Of a DNA stretch of 33,703 nt, positions 25,758 to 33,357 are shown in pieces. Origin of the DNA: Burkholderiales bacterium. Lineage in GTDB: Bacteria; Pseudomonadota; Gammaproteobacteria; Burkholderiales; Burkholderiaceae_C. Both the position numbers and the translations under genes were made by a program. Numbering within the stretch: position 1 is the stretch's first letter; each line of letters opens with the position of its first letter. The DNA is taken from the NCBI GenBank assembly GCA_025350505.1, contig JANXXS010000167.1, positions 1 through 33,703 on the forward strand, read 5' to 3'. The notes beneath the pieces are model-generated. The model made no database searches. It saw only the letters and a program-made list of their open reading frames with translations, and was not told the DNA's origin.

Positions 25758-25993
25758 GTCCGTCGGCGCAGGGTCCGTGTGTTGCTCATTGCCCGCTCAG
25801 TGTGGCCGGCGCCGGTAGCGGCGATGCCCGGAAAAGCGCCCGATGCACGGCCAATAGCGCCGCGTGGCGCGCCCGGTCGCGATGGCGGCCACTCGTGCTC
25901 TTATCGGTCCGCCCCGGGGCGACTTGAGTCGAAACGGTCCGGCGGCGCCGTGCCGGCGCCACGGCGTGCATTTGTGCGCCTTCGGCCCGGCGA
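25758..25993 (-). other. Intergenic region between mshG and mshB, no gene
   Basis: This 236-bp stretch separates the ATPase and platform genes from the pilin genes. It contains a GC hairpin (CGCCGTG / CACGGCG, 25946-25966) shortly after the mshG stop, and several GC palindromes such as CCGGCGCCGG near 25811. No U-run follows the hairpin. A pilin promoter is expected here, but I could not find convincing sigma70 or sigma54 elements. Confidence 0.45.
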
Positions 25994-27220
25994 TCAGCGC
26001 TTGATGGCGACCCGCCCGAGGTCCCAGATCGGCAGGAAGACGCCGAGTGCCAGGACCAAAACCAGCGCGCCGAGGAACATGATGAGGATCGGCTCGATCT
26101 GCGCCGAAAGCGTCCTCAGCTCGTACTCGACGTCCTGCTGGTAGAAATCGGCGACCTCGGCCAGCATCTCGTCGAGCGAGCCCGACTCCTCGCCGACGGC
26201 GATCATCTGCAGCACCACCGGCGTGAAGATGTGGCTGGCGGCGGCGGTGCGCAGCACGCTGTCGCCGCGCTCGACGCCTTCTTTCATCTTTTCGACGGCG
26301 CGGCCGATGTAGGCGTTCTCGACGGTCGAAGCGACGACCGCCATCGCCTGCACCACCGGTACGCCGGTGCGCAGGGCGAGCGCGAAGCTGCGCGCAAAGC
26401 GCGCGAGCGTCGCCTTGCGCGCGATCTTGCCGGCGATCGGCAGGCGCAGCTTGGTGCGGTCCCAGACGTATCGGCCTTCTTCGGTGCGCAGCCAGGCGCG
26501 GCAGGCAAAGATCGAGAGCAGTCCGCCGCCGAGCAGGTACGGCCAGCTCACGACCATGAACTGCGAGAAGCCGACGAGGATGCGCGTCATCAGCGGCAAC
26601 TCGGCGCCGAAGCCGTCGAACACCTTCTGGAACGCCGGGATGACGAACAGGTTGATGACGAGGATGGCGACCGCCATCACGGCGACGACGAAGCTCGGAT
26701 AACGCAGGGCGGTGCGCACCTGGTCGCGCATCAGCTTCTCGAAGGCGAGGTGATGGAACAGGCGCAGGAACACCTCGTCGAGGCGTCCGGTCAGTTCGCC
26801 GACGCGCACCATGGCGATGTAGAAGTTCGAGAACACGCCGTGCTGGCGCGCCATCGAGGTCGACAGCTCGATGCCGCTCTCGAGGCTCTCGCGCGTCTGC
26901 CGGACCACGGCCGCGAGCGCGATGCCGGCCGATTCCTGCAGGCCGGTGAGGGCGCGCGTGATCGGTATGCCCGCCTTCAGCAGCGAGTGCAGCTGCCGGC
27001 TGAACATGAGCAGCTCGTCGTGCATCACCTTCTTGCCGCGGTTCCACGGCAGCACCATCGCCGGCGCGGCGGCGACCGCGGCGCCGGCCGCCTCGATCGT
27101 CAACGGCGTGTTGCCACCGCCGATGAGCTGGTCGGCGACGGCGGCAGCGCTGGCGCCTTCGAGCACGCCGGCACGCAGACTGCCGCCTGCGTCGCGGGCG
27201 CTGAAGTGAAACGAAGGCAT
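25994..27220 (-). CDS. mshG: MshG, PilC/GspF-type inner-membrane platform protein
   Basis: The 408-residue polytopic protein organises the pilus assembly platform and contacts the ATPase. Two GspF domains are seen. The first (about 70-190) has FSRQLHSLLKAGIPITRALTGL and GVFSNFYIAMVRVGELTGRLDEVFLRL. The second (about 270-395) has FARSFALALRTGVPVVQAMAVV and TPVVLQMIAVGEESGSLDEMLAEVADFY. Membrane helices follow each domain (about 177-200, 225-250, 380-400). It begins 16 nt after mshE and the pair must be co-transcribed. Length is standard. Confidence 0.95.
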   Translation of the reverse strand: MPSFHFSARDAGGSLRAGVLEGASAAAVADQLIGGGNTPLTIEAAGAAVAAAPAMVLPWNRGKKVMHDELLMFSRQLHSLLKAGIPITRALTGLQESAGIALAAVVRQTRESLESGIELSTSMARQHGVFSNFYIAMVRVGELTGRLDEVFLRLFHHLAFEKLMRDQVRTALRYPSFVVAVMAVAILVINLFVIPAFQKVFDGFGAELPLMTRILVGFSQFMVVSWPYLLGGGLLSIFACRAWLRTEEGRYVWDRTKLRLPIAGKIARKATLARFARSFALALRTGVPVVQAMAVVASTVENAYIGRAVEKMKEGVERGDSVLRTAAASHIFTPVVLQMIAVGEESGSLDEMLAEVADFYQQDVEYELRTLSAQIEPILIMFLGALVLVLALGVFLPIWDLGRVAIKR

Positions 27221-27236
27221 GGACGGTTGGCGGCGA

Positions 27237-28943
27237 TCAGGTCTCGAGCTGCGAGGCCACGCGCATCGCTTCGTCGAGCGTGGTCCGCCCTTCGCCGGCC
27301 AGGCGCATCGCGTGGTGCAGCAAGGTGTCGCCGGCGATCTGCTCGCGCGCCAGACGCACGAACTCGATCGGCGAGCCGCCGTTGGCGGCCTGCACCAGCG
27401 CCTGCGTCATCTCGAGCATCTCGTAGATCGCGGTGCGGCCGGAGTAACCGGTGCCGTTGCAGCGCGAGCAGCCGAGCCCCTTGGCCCAGCCGCCTTTGCC
27501 GCGGCTCGTGCCGCCGACGTGCGACAGCCAGGCGAACTCGGCGACGGTCGGCTCGTGCGGCTGGCTGCAGTCGCCGCAGACCAGGCGCACCAGTCGCTGG
27601 GCGATGACGAGGTTGAGCGACATTGCCACCATGTACGCGGGGATGCCCATGTCGAGCAGGCGCACCGGCGTGCTCGCGGCGTCGTTGGTGTGCAGGGTCG
27701 AGAGCACGAGGTGGCCGGTCATTGCCGCGCGCAGGCCGATCTCGGCGGTGGTGCGGTCGCGCATCTCGCCGACCAGGATCACGTCCGGGTCCTGGCGCAA
27801 CGCCGAGCGCAGCACGCGCTCGAAGCTGAGGTCGATCTTGTCGTGCACCTGCACCTGGTTGATGCCGGGCAGGCGGTACTCGACCGGGTCCTCGACGGTG
27901 ATGATCTTGCGGTCCGGCCGGTTGATCTCGGCCAGCGCCGCGTAGAGCGCCGTCGTCTTGCCGCTGCCGGTCGGGCCGGTGACGAGGATCATGCCGCCCG
28001 TGCGGGTCAGCGCGTGCTGCACGCGTGCCAGCATGCGCGCCGGCATGCCGAGGTGGTCGAGGCGAAGCAGGCCGGTGCTCTGGCTGAGCAGCCGCATCAC
28101 GACCGACTCGCCGTACTGCGTCGGCATCGTCGAGATGCGCACGTCGAGGGCGCTGCCGCGGATGTCGACGTGGAAGCGCCCGTCCTGCGGCAGGCGCTTT
28201 TCGGAGATGTCGAGGCCCGACATCAGCTTCAGGCGCAGCACCAGCGCCGAGGCGATCTTCGAGTCGGCCTCGGTCTGCAGGTGCAGCACGCCGTCGATGC
28301 GAAAGCGCACGTGCAGGTTGTGCTCCTGCGGCTCGATGTGGATGTCGGAGGCGCGCACCTGGGCGGCGTCCTCGAACAGCGTTTGCAGGAGCTTGACGAC
28401 CGGCGCGTCCTTCAGCGCCGCGTCCGAGCCGAGCACGGCGCCGAAGTCGGCCTCGGTCTGTGCCAGCTCGGCGGTCAGCTCCTGCGACAGGGCGCTGATC
28501 TCGTGCGTGCGCCGATAGACGCGGTCGATGCTTTCGAGCAGCTGCGATTCGCTGACGACGGCCAGGCTCAGCTCGCGCTTGAGCAGGCGCGACAGTTCGT
28601 CGTAGGCGAACAGGTCGGTCGGGTCGGCGAGGCCGACGCGCAGGGCACCGCCGCTCTCGTCGAGGACGATGGCGCGAAAGCGCCGCGCCTGCGCCTCGGG
28701 CAGGCGCTGCACCAGCCGTGCGTCGAGCGAGAACTGCTTGAGGTTGATGTACGGGATGCGCATCTGCCGCGCCAGCGCGCCGCAGATCTGCTCTTCGGTG
28801 ACGAAGCCGGCGTCGACCAGCGTGCGGCCAAGCTTGTGCCCGCTCGCGCGCTGTCGCGCCAGCGCGGTGTCGAGCTGATCGGCGGTGAGGAGCTCCTGGC
28901 GGACGAGCAATTCGCCGAGGCGGACTTTTTCTGGAGAGGCCAC
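27237..28943 (-). CDS. mshE: MshE, MSHA extension ATPase with c-di-GMP-binding MshEN motif
   Basis: The 568-residue PilB/GspE-type ATPase powers MSHA extension. The N-terminus has the tandem MshEN motif: RLGELL...LARQ (8-31), five residues, KLGRTL...LARQ (37-60). In characterised MshE this motif binds cyclic di-GMP. Walker A is GPTGSGKTT (323-331), Walker B is VILVGEMRD (388-396), the His box region is TLHTNDA (417-423), and two CxxC pairs (456/459, 492/495) form the zinc site of extension ATPases. The start is GTG at 28943 with GGGAG upstream. It is the first gene of the MSHA run; 123 bp of non-coding sequence precede it. Confidence 0.95.
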   Translation of the reverse strand: MASPEKVRLGELLVRQELLTADQLDTALARQRASGHKLGRTLVDAGFVTEEQICGALARQMRIPYINLKQFSLDARLVQRLPEAQARRFRAIVLDESGGALRVGLADPTDLFAYDELSRLLKRELSLAVVSESQLLESIDRVYRRTHEISALSQELTAELAQTEADFGAVLGSDAALKDAPVVKLLQTLFEDAAQVRASDIHIEPQEHNLHVRFRIDGVLHLQTEADSKIASALVLRLKLMSGLDISEKRLPQDGRFHVDIRGSALDVRISTMPTQYGESVVMRLLSQSTGLLRLDHLGMPARMLARVQHALTRTGGMILVTGPTGSGKTTALYAALAEINRPDRKIITVEDPVEYRLPGINQVQVHDKIDLSFERVLRSALRQDPDVILVGEMRDRTTAEIGLRAAMTGHLVLSTLHTNDAASTPVRLLDMGIPAYMVAMSLNLVIAQRLVRLVCGDCSQPHEPTVAEFAWLSHVGGTSRGKGGWAKGLGCSRCNGTGYSGRTAIYEMLEMTQALVQAANGGSPIEFVRLAREQIAGDTLLHHAMRLAGEGRTTLDEAMRVASQLET

Positions 28944-29066
28944 GCTGCTCCCGGGCTGATGGGCCTTTCCATTGTCCCGAAGGGGCGAACGCGAGAAGCG
29001 CGGAACTGCGCGACTTTCGCCGCGCTATTCAGGGCCGTGCGTGCGACCGCACCAGAGCGCGATCGC

Positions 29067-29801
29067 TCAGGTCTTGCGGCGGCGCACTGCGCGCTTGGCC
29101 GGAGCGGCCGCAACGTGCTCGCCGTGGGCTTCGGCCGCCGGCTTGGCCGCCGACTTGCCCGACTGCATTCCTTCCGACATGCCGATCAGCACGCCGCTCA
29201 CCAGCGCCGCGTAGCTGTCGAGCATGACCTGGGCTGCCCGCATGCTGCTCGCACGGGTGTCGCGCAGCGTCGTCTGCGCCTGCGCGAGCAGCGACTCGAC
29301 GGTCTGGGTCGCCTGCGCGCCGGTGTCGCTGCCCTTGATCTTGAGCGCCGCAAGCGCTTGCTCCCAGGGCGCCTGCAACGGACCGGCCGATTTGCTCGCC
29401 TTGGCGACGGCCCCGAAGAAGGTGTCTTCCATCTTCTCGATGTTGGCCAGCGCGTCCTTCATCGGCTTTTCGCCCAGACCGACACCGTGGCTCACGAACT
29501 GCTCGAGCGCCTTGCGATTGGCTTGGACCGCCTGCAGCAGGGCCGAGTCGATGCCGGCGAGCGCCTTGCCGAGCATGGCCTCGACGTCGACCGGGCTTGC
29601 CGGGTTCTTGGCCGCGCCCATCGAGGCGGCGCCGGCGACGGTCTTGACGACCTTCTTGATGCTCTCGAGCGTGAGCTCGCGCCCCTGCAGCGCCTGCAGC
29701 GTCGCGCTGGCGACGGCCTTGCGCAGCGCCTCGCCCTGCTTCGCACCGGCCTCGGCGAACATCGTGATGAGAGCGTCCTGGTCGATCCCCGACTTGATCA
29801 T
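29067..29801 (-). CDS. Ala-rich helical protein with basic tail, candidate phasin
   Basis: I do not recognise a named family with confidence. The 244-residue protein is almost wholly predicted helix, Ala-, Lys- and Gln-rich, with no signal peptide or membrane segment. An Ala/Pro/Lys/Arg tail (AAAPAKRAVRRRKT) is reminiscent of nucleoid-binding tails in PHB-granule proteins. It lies 55 nt downstream of the acetoacetyl-CoA reductase gene with its own AAGGAA Shine-Dalgarno, so the two are probably one operon. That context suggests a phasin-like granule protein that could link granules to DNA. This is an inference from composition and neighbourhood only; an uncharacterised DUF protein is the safe label. 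Confidence 0.55.
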   Translation of the reverse strand: MIKSGIDQDALITMFAEAGAKQGEALRKAVASATLQALQGRELTLESIKKVVKTVAGAASMGAAKNPASPVDVEAMLGKALAGIDSALLQAVQANRKALEQFVSHGVGLGEKPMKDALANIEKMEDTFFGAVAKASKSAGPLQAPWEQALAALKIKGSDTGAQATQTVESLLAQAQTTLRDTRASSMRAAQVMLDSYAALVSGVLIGMSEGMQSGKSAAKPAAEAHGEHVAAAPAKRAVRRRKT

Positions 29802-29856
29802 GTGCGTTCCTTTGATGTGCTTGGCGCTGCGCTGCGCCGACGTGGCGGGCGCAGGT

Positions 29857-30615
29857 CTACTGCATGTGCTGGCCGCCGTTGATGGCGATGTTCGCTCCGG
29901 TGAGGAAGGCGGCTTCGTCGGAAGCGAGATAGATGATCAGGCCGGCCACCTCTTCGGGCTTGCCGAGCCGGCCGACCGGGATCTGCGGCAGGATCGTGGT
30001 GTCGAGGATGTCCTGCGGGATCGCCGTCACCATCTTCGTGCCGATGTAGCCCGGCGAGATGGTGTTGACCGTGACGCCCTTCTTGGCCACCTCGAGGGCG
30101 AGCGCCTTGGTGAAGCCGTGCACGCCGGCCTTGGCCGCCGAATAGTTGGTCTGGCCGAACGCGCCTTTGCTGCCGTTCACCGACGAGACGTTGATGACGC
30201 GGCCCCAGCCGCGCTCGACCATGCCGTCGACGACCTGCTTGCTCATGTTGAACAGGCTGTCGAGGTTGGTGCGCATGACCGCGTCCCAGTTGACCTTGTC
30301 CATCTTCTTGAAGGTCATGTCGCGGGTGATGCCGGCGTTGTTGACGAGCACGTCGACGGCGCCGACCTTGCTCCGCACTTCGGCCACGGCCCGCGTGCAC
30401 GAGTCGATGTCGGCGACGTCGCAGGCCACGGCGAGCGGCTCGTAGCCGTTGGCCTTCATCGCCGCCAGCCACTCGCCCGATGTCTTGTTGCCCGGCGAAT
30501 AGGTGACGACGACGCGATAGCCCGCGTCGGCCATCTTGGTCGAGATCGTCTCGCCCAGCCCGCCCATGCCGCCGGTGACGAGCACCACGCGACCGTTACC
30601 GCTCGCTCCAGCCAT
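29857..30615 (-). CDS. phaB: Acetoacetyl-CoA reductase (short-chain dehydrogenase)
   Basis: Reduces acetoacetyl-CoA to (R)-3-hydroxybutyryl-CoA with NADPH for polyhydroxybutyrate synthesis. The 252-residue protein has the nucleotide-binding TGGMGGLG (14-21), NNAG (92-95), the catalytic Ser in NVSSVNG (about 144) and Tyr158-SAA-Lys162. The PhaB-type segments GITRDMTFKKMDKVNWDAVMRTNLDSLFNMSKQV and SVNGSKGAFGQTNYSAAKAG distinguish it from FabG. The ATG has GGAG 8 nt upstream. A promoter candidate lies just before. No phaC or phaA is in the window, so the synthase and thiolase are elsewhere. Confidence 0.93.
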   Translation of the reverse strand: MAGASGNGRVVLVTGGMGGLGETISTKMADAGYRVVVTYSPGNKTSGEWLAAMKANGYEPLAVACDVADIDSCTRAVAEVRSKVGAVDVLVNNAGITRDMTFKKMDKVNWDAVMRTNLDSLFNMSKQVVDGMVERGWGRVINVSSVNGSKGAFGQTNYSAAKAGVHGFTKALALEVAKKGVTVNTISPGYIGTKMVTAIPQDILDTTILPQIPVGRLGKPEEVAGLIIYLASDEAAFLTGANIAINGGQHMQ

Positions 30616-30642
30616 GTCAGTCTCCGTCGTTGTAATTGCTCC

Positions 30643-30670
30643 TATTCTGGCGCGAAGACGGATTCGGCAA
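30643..30670 (-). promoter_or_regulatory. Candidate sigma70 promoter of phaB
   Basis: On the minus strand TTGCCG (30670-30665), a 16-bp spacer and AGAATA (30648-30643) precede the phaB Shine-Dalgarno GGAG. Matches to consensus are moderate. The remainder of the gap up to the hxlR stop (30671-30754) is GC-rich with no gene seen. Confidence 0.35.
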
Positions 30671-30754
30671 CCCTGTGGAAGCCCAAGTTTTTGCAGGGCC
30701 GCTCGTTCTCGGCCGAGCCGCTCGCCTCGCCGGGCGGGCAGGAGCCGAGCGGAC

Positions 30755-31126
30755 TTAGGCCGCCTGAGCCTGCCGAACGTGCCCGCCCAGATGCGCCGAG
30801 CCCCAGTCGCGAATCGCCGCGATGACCGGCACGAAGCTGCGTCCCTTGGCGGTGAGCCGGTACTCGACCTTGGGCGGCACGACGCCGAAGTCCTTGCGGT
30901 CGATCAGTCCGTTCTCGGCCAGCGCCTTCAGCTCGCGGCTCAGGACCCGTGGTGCGATCTCGCCCGTGCCTTCGATGCCCCTGAGCAGGCCGCTCCTGAT
31001 TTCGCTGTAGCGCAACGGACCGTCCTTCAGGTCCCAGACGATGCGCAGCTTGTACTTGCCGCTGATGATCTTCTGGAAGGCGGCGACCGGGCAGCCGCAG
31101 GCGGGCTTGGTTCGGGCGTTCGGCAT
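30755..31126 (-). CDS. HxlR-family winged-helix regulator
   Basis: The 123-residue protein has the HxlR signature CPVAAFQKIISGKYKLRIVWDLKDGPLRYSEI followed by APRVLSRELKALAENGLIDRKDF and PKVEYRLTAKGRSFVPVI (wing). Two Cys close to the N-terminus (Cys10, Cys12) lie where HxlR proteins such as YodB and HypR have their redox-sensing cysteine. It is divergent from a small ORF at 31278, which is the usual layout for an HxlR regulator and its target. The start is 31126. No Shine-Dalgarno is present, and a TACTAT -10-like element ends 9 nt before the ATG. Confidence 0.9.
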   Translation of the reverse strand: MPNARTKPACGCPVAAFQKIISGKYKLRIVWDLKDGPLRYSEIRSGLLRGIEGTGEIAPRVLSRELKALAENGLIDRKDFGVVPPKVEYRLTAKGRSFVPVIAAIRDWGSAHLGGHVRQAQAA

Positions 31127-31135
31127 GGTCGAATC

Positions 31136-31158
31136 ATAGTATCGTTTTTGTCCATACT
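31136..31158. promoter_or_regulatory. Overlapping -10 elements and AGTAT-N11-ATACT palindrome
   Basis: AGTAT (31138-31142) and ATACT (31154-31158) form an inverted repeat 21 bp long. The left arm overlaps TACTAT (minus strand, 31141-31136), a good -10 for hxlR. The right arm overlaps CATACT (plus strand, 31153-31158), a possible -10 for the divergent gene. A dimeric HxlR protein bound here would block both promoters. Confidence 0.5.
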
Positions 31159-31277
31159 TGCCAGAATGCTCCTTCACGCGCCCAATCGCCACTCGGTCGC
31201 GGCGCGCCACGCCGCCGTGTTTCGCGGCGAGCCGGCCCGGCCCGCAGCCTGAGATCGAACCCGCGACCGGAGCCGAC

Positions 31278-31589
31278 ATGAAGACCTTTCTCATCAAGTA
31301 CCAGTTCAAGGAAGGCTCGCCCGAGGAGTGGCACCGGCACATCGGCCGTTTCATCGCCGCGCTCGACAGCGACCCCGATCTGAAAGGGCAGATCTCGTAC
31401 CGCTGCATGAAGGAAAAGAACGGGCCCGGCTACTACCACCTTGCCACGCCGACGAGCGACGCGGCTGCGGCGGCGCTGCAGACGAAGGACTTCTTTCGTC
31501 CTTACACCGAGGAGACGCGGCGTGTCGCCGGCGGCGTGGTCGAGGTCGTGCCGCTCGAGGTCATCGCCGAGACGAGCTTTCGCGCCTGA
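31278..31589 (+). CDS. Small protein, possible ferredoxin-fold (ABM/YdhR-like) monooxygenase
   Basis: The 103-residue protein starts MKTFLIKYQFKEGSPEEWHRHIGRFIAAL and contains ISYRCMKEKNGPGYYHLATPTSDAAAAALQTKDFF and VVPLEVIAET. The alternation of strand, helix, strand, strand and helix suggests the dimeric alpha/beta barrel fold, as in antibiotic-biosynthesis-type monooxygenases. I cannot name the substrate. The ATG at 31278 has GGAG 6 nt upstream; an in-frame upstream ATG would give an unlikely leader. It is divergent from an hxlR gene and so a likely target of it. It converges with the sigma-factor gene at 15 nt. Confidence 0.72.
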   Translation: MKTFLIKYQFKEGSPEEWHRHIGRFIAALDSDPDLKGQISYRCMKEKNGPGYYHLATPTSDAAAAALQTKDFFRPYTEETRRVAGGVVEVVPLEVIAETSFRA

Positions 31590-31604
31590 GTCCGGCGCGC
31601 TGCC

Positions 31605-32861
31605 TCAGGAGGCACCGCATTCGGCGAGGCGGCGTTCGAGATAGAGACGCTCGGCGGGATTGCGCACCAGCGCGAGCGCGGCCCGATAGGCGTTGGCGGC
31701 TTCGTCGCGCCGGCCGAGCCGACGCAGCAGGTCGGCACGTGCCGCGGGCAGCAGGTGGTAGCCCTTGAGCTCGCCGCCTTGCGCCAGCCGCTCGATCCAG
31801 GCCAGCCCGTGCTCGGGGCCCTGCGCCATGGCCAACGCGACCGCGGCATTGAGCTCGACGACCGGTCCCGGCTGCTCGCCGAGCAGCCCGCCGTAGAGGA
31901 TGGCGATCTGCCGCCAGTCGGTCTGGTCGGCATGCGGCGCCTCCGCATGCAGCGCGGCGATCGCCGCCTGCAGCTGATAGGGGCCGCGCCGGCGCAGTCG
32001 CAACGCGGCCTCGAGCACGGCCAGGCCCTCGGCGATCTCGCCCGCCTGCCAACGGCTTCGATCCTGCTCCTCGAGCGGCACCAGCGCGCCGTCGCCGCCG
32101 ATGCGCGTGGCGCGGCGCGCGTCGTGCAGGAGCATCAGGGCGAGCAGGCCTTGCACCTCGGGCTCACCGGGCATCAGCACGGCGAGCAGGCGGCCCAGGC
32201 GGATCGCCTCGGCGCAGAGGTCGGGGCGGACCAGGCCGTCGTGCTCGGTCGTCGCATAGCCCTCGTTGAAGATCAGGTAAACCACGCCGAGTACCGCCTG
32301 CAGCCGCTCGGGCAACAGCTCGCGCGACGGCACCTCAAAGGGAATGCGTGCGTCGAGGATCTTGCGCTTGGCGCGCACCAGCCGCTGCGCCGTCGTCGCC
32401 TCGGGCTCGAGGAAGGCGCGGGCGATCTCGCGCGTCGACAGGCCGCCGAGCGTGCGCAAGGCGAGCGCGACCTGGGCCGGTTGGGCGATCGCTGGATGGC
32501 AGCAGGTGAAGACGAGGCGAAGCCGGTCGTCCTCGACGCCCGAGAGCGCGGCCGTGTCGGTGTCGCCGGCCTCAGCCTCGGCCTCGGGCGCCGCCATGTC
32601 GGGCGGCTCGTCGGTGTAGAGCGGGCCGGTGGCCCGGCGCCGCAGCAGGTCGACGGCGCGGCGCTGCGCCACGGTCGTGAGCCAGGCCGCCGGCGCCGCC
32701 GGCAGGCCTTGCGCCGGCCAGACCTCGAGCGCCTTGGTGAAGGCGTCCTGCATCGCGTCTTCGGCGAGCTCGAAGTCGCCGACGCGGCGGATCAGGCCGG
32801 CCAGCAGGCGCGGCCCTTCGGTGCGGCAGATGCCGTCGATGATCGGCGTCAGCATCGCCAT
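31605..32861 (-). CDS. ECF sigma factor, ECF42-type with C-terminal TPR-like domain
   Basis: The 418-residue protein has an N-terminal sigma2 region (about 12-78, FELAEDAMQDAFTKALEVWP and AAWLTTVAQRRAVDLLRRR) and sigma4 (about 110-165, LALRTLGGLSTREIARAFLEPEATTAQRLVRAKRKI). A helical C-terminal domain of about 240 residues follows, with YLIFNEGYATTEHDG and tetratricopeptide-like repeats at the end. This is the ECF42 architecture, in which no anti-sigma factor is needed and the C-terminal extension is required for activity. The family is linked to genes for DGPF proteins, and one lies two genes upstream here. A second ATG two codons later (32855) is an alternative start. Confidence 0.92.
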   Translation of the reverse strand: MAMLTPIIDGICRTEGPRLLAGLIRRVGDFELAEDAMQDAFTKALEVWPAQGLPAAPAAWLTTVAQRRAVDLLRRRATGPLYTDEPPDMAAPEAEAEAGDTDTAALSGVEDDRLRLVFTCCHPAIAQPAQVALALRTLGGLSTREIARAFLEPEATTAQRLVRAKRKILDARIPFEVPSRELLPERLQAVLGVVYLIFNEGYATTEHDGLVRPDLCAEAIRLGRLLAVLMPGEPEVQGLLALMLLHDARRATRIGGDGALVPLEEQDRSRWQAGEIAEGLAVLEAALRLRRRGPYQLQAAIAALHAEAPHADQTDWRQIAILYGGLLGEQPGPVVELNAAVALAMAQGPEHGLAWIERLAQGGELKGYHLLPAARADLLRRLGRRDEAANAYRAALALVRNPAERLYLERRLAECGAS

Positions 32862-32898
32862 GCGCTCGCCCGATCGGCCGGCAGCGTGCCCGCCGCCG

Positions 32899-33300
32899 TC
32901 ACATCATCAGCACCGCCCGATAGAGGACGAGCAGCGAGGCGACGACGGTCACCAGGATCGTCATCCCGGCACCGGCCTGGCGGCCCGTGCTGCCGTCGAG
33001 CGAATGGCTGAGGCCCCAGGCACTGGCCAGGCGCGCGACCAGCAGCAGCACGCCGAGGATCAGGATGAGCCAGCGCCAGGCCACGCTCGCCTCGGCGAAG
33101 GCCAGCAGGATCAGGGCCAGCGGCGCATGCTCGACCAGGTTGGCATGGGCGCGGATCGCCTGGCCGAGCTCGGCGTGGCCGCCGTCGCCGGCGTTGACCT
33201 TGAAGCGCCCGCGAAGGACGATGACGCGCACCGCGAGCAGCACGGCAAGCAGGCCGATCAGCGCGGCGACAGTGGCGGAGATGGACGGGAAAGATGTCAT
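32899..33300 (-). CDS. MAPEG-family membrane protein
   Basis: The 133-residue protein has four hydrophobic segments (about 8-28, 60-75, 76-97, 112-131) and the MAPEG signature between the first two, GGHAELGQAIRAHANLVEHAPLALILLAFAE. The family includes membrane glutathione-dependent enzymes; many bacterial members have no proven substrate. It begins with AAAGG 6 nt upstream of the ATG and lies between the DGPF gene (57 nt) and the sigma-factor gene (37 nt), all in one direction, so it is probably in the same operon. Confidence 0.88.
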   Translation of the reverse strand: MTSFPSISATVAALIGLLAVLLAVRVIVLRGRFKVNAGDGGHAELGQAIRAHANLVEHAPLALILLAFAEASVAWRWLILILGVLLLVARLASAWGLSHSLDGSTGRQAGAGMTILVTVVASLLVLYRAVLMM

Positions 33301-33357
33301 GGCAGGCCTTTCGTGAAGCGCTTGGCCGGGTCGGCGTCGCGCCGGGGTCGATGATCC

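Noticed and set aside
25758-25993. Sigma54 promoter for the pilin genes
   Set aside because: A TTGGCC-like patch exists but the GC element is not at the required distance.
27219-29882. Plus-strand open frame of about 890 codons opposite mshE and the phasin-like gene
   Set aside because: Antisense to an ATPase with all catalytic motifs; translation is rich in Arg, His and Asp with no family resemblance.
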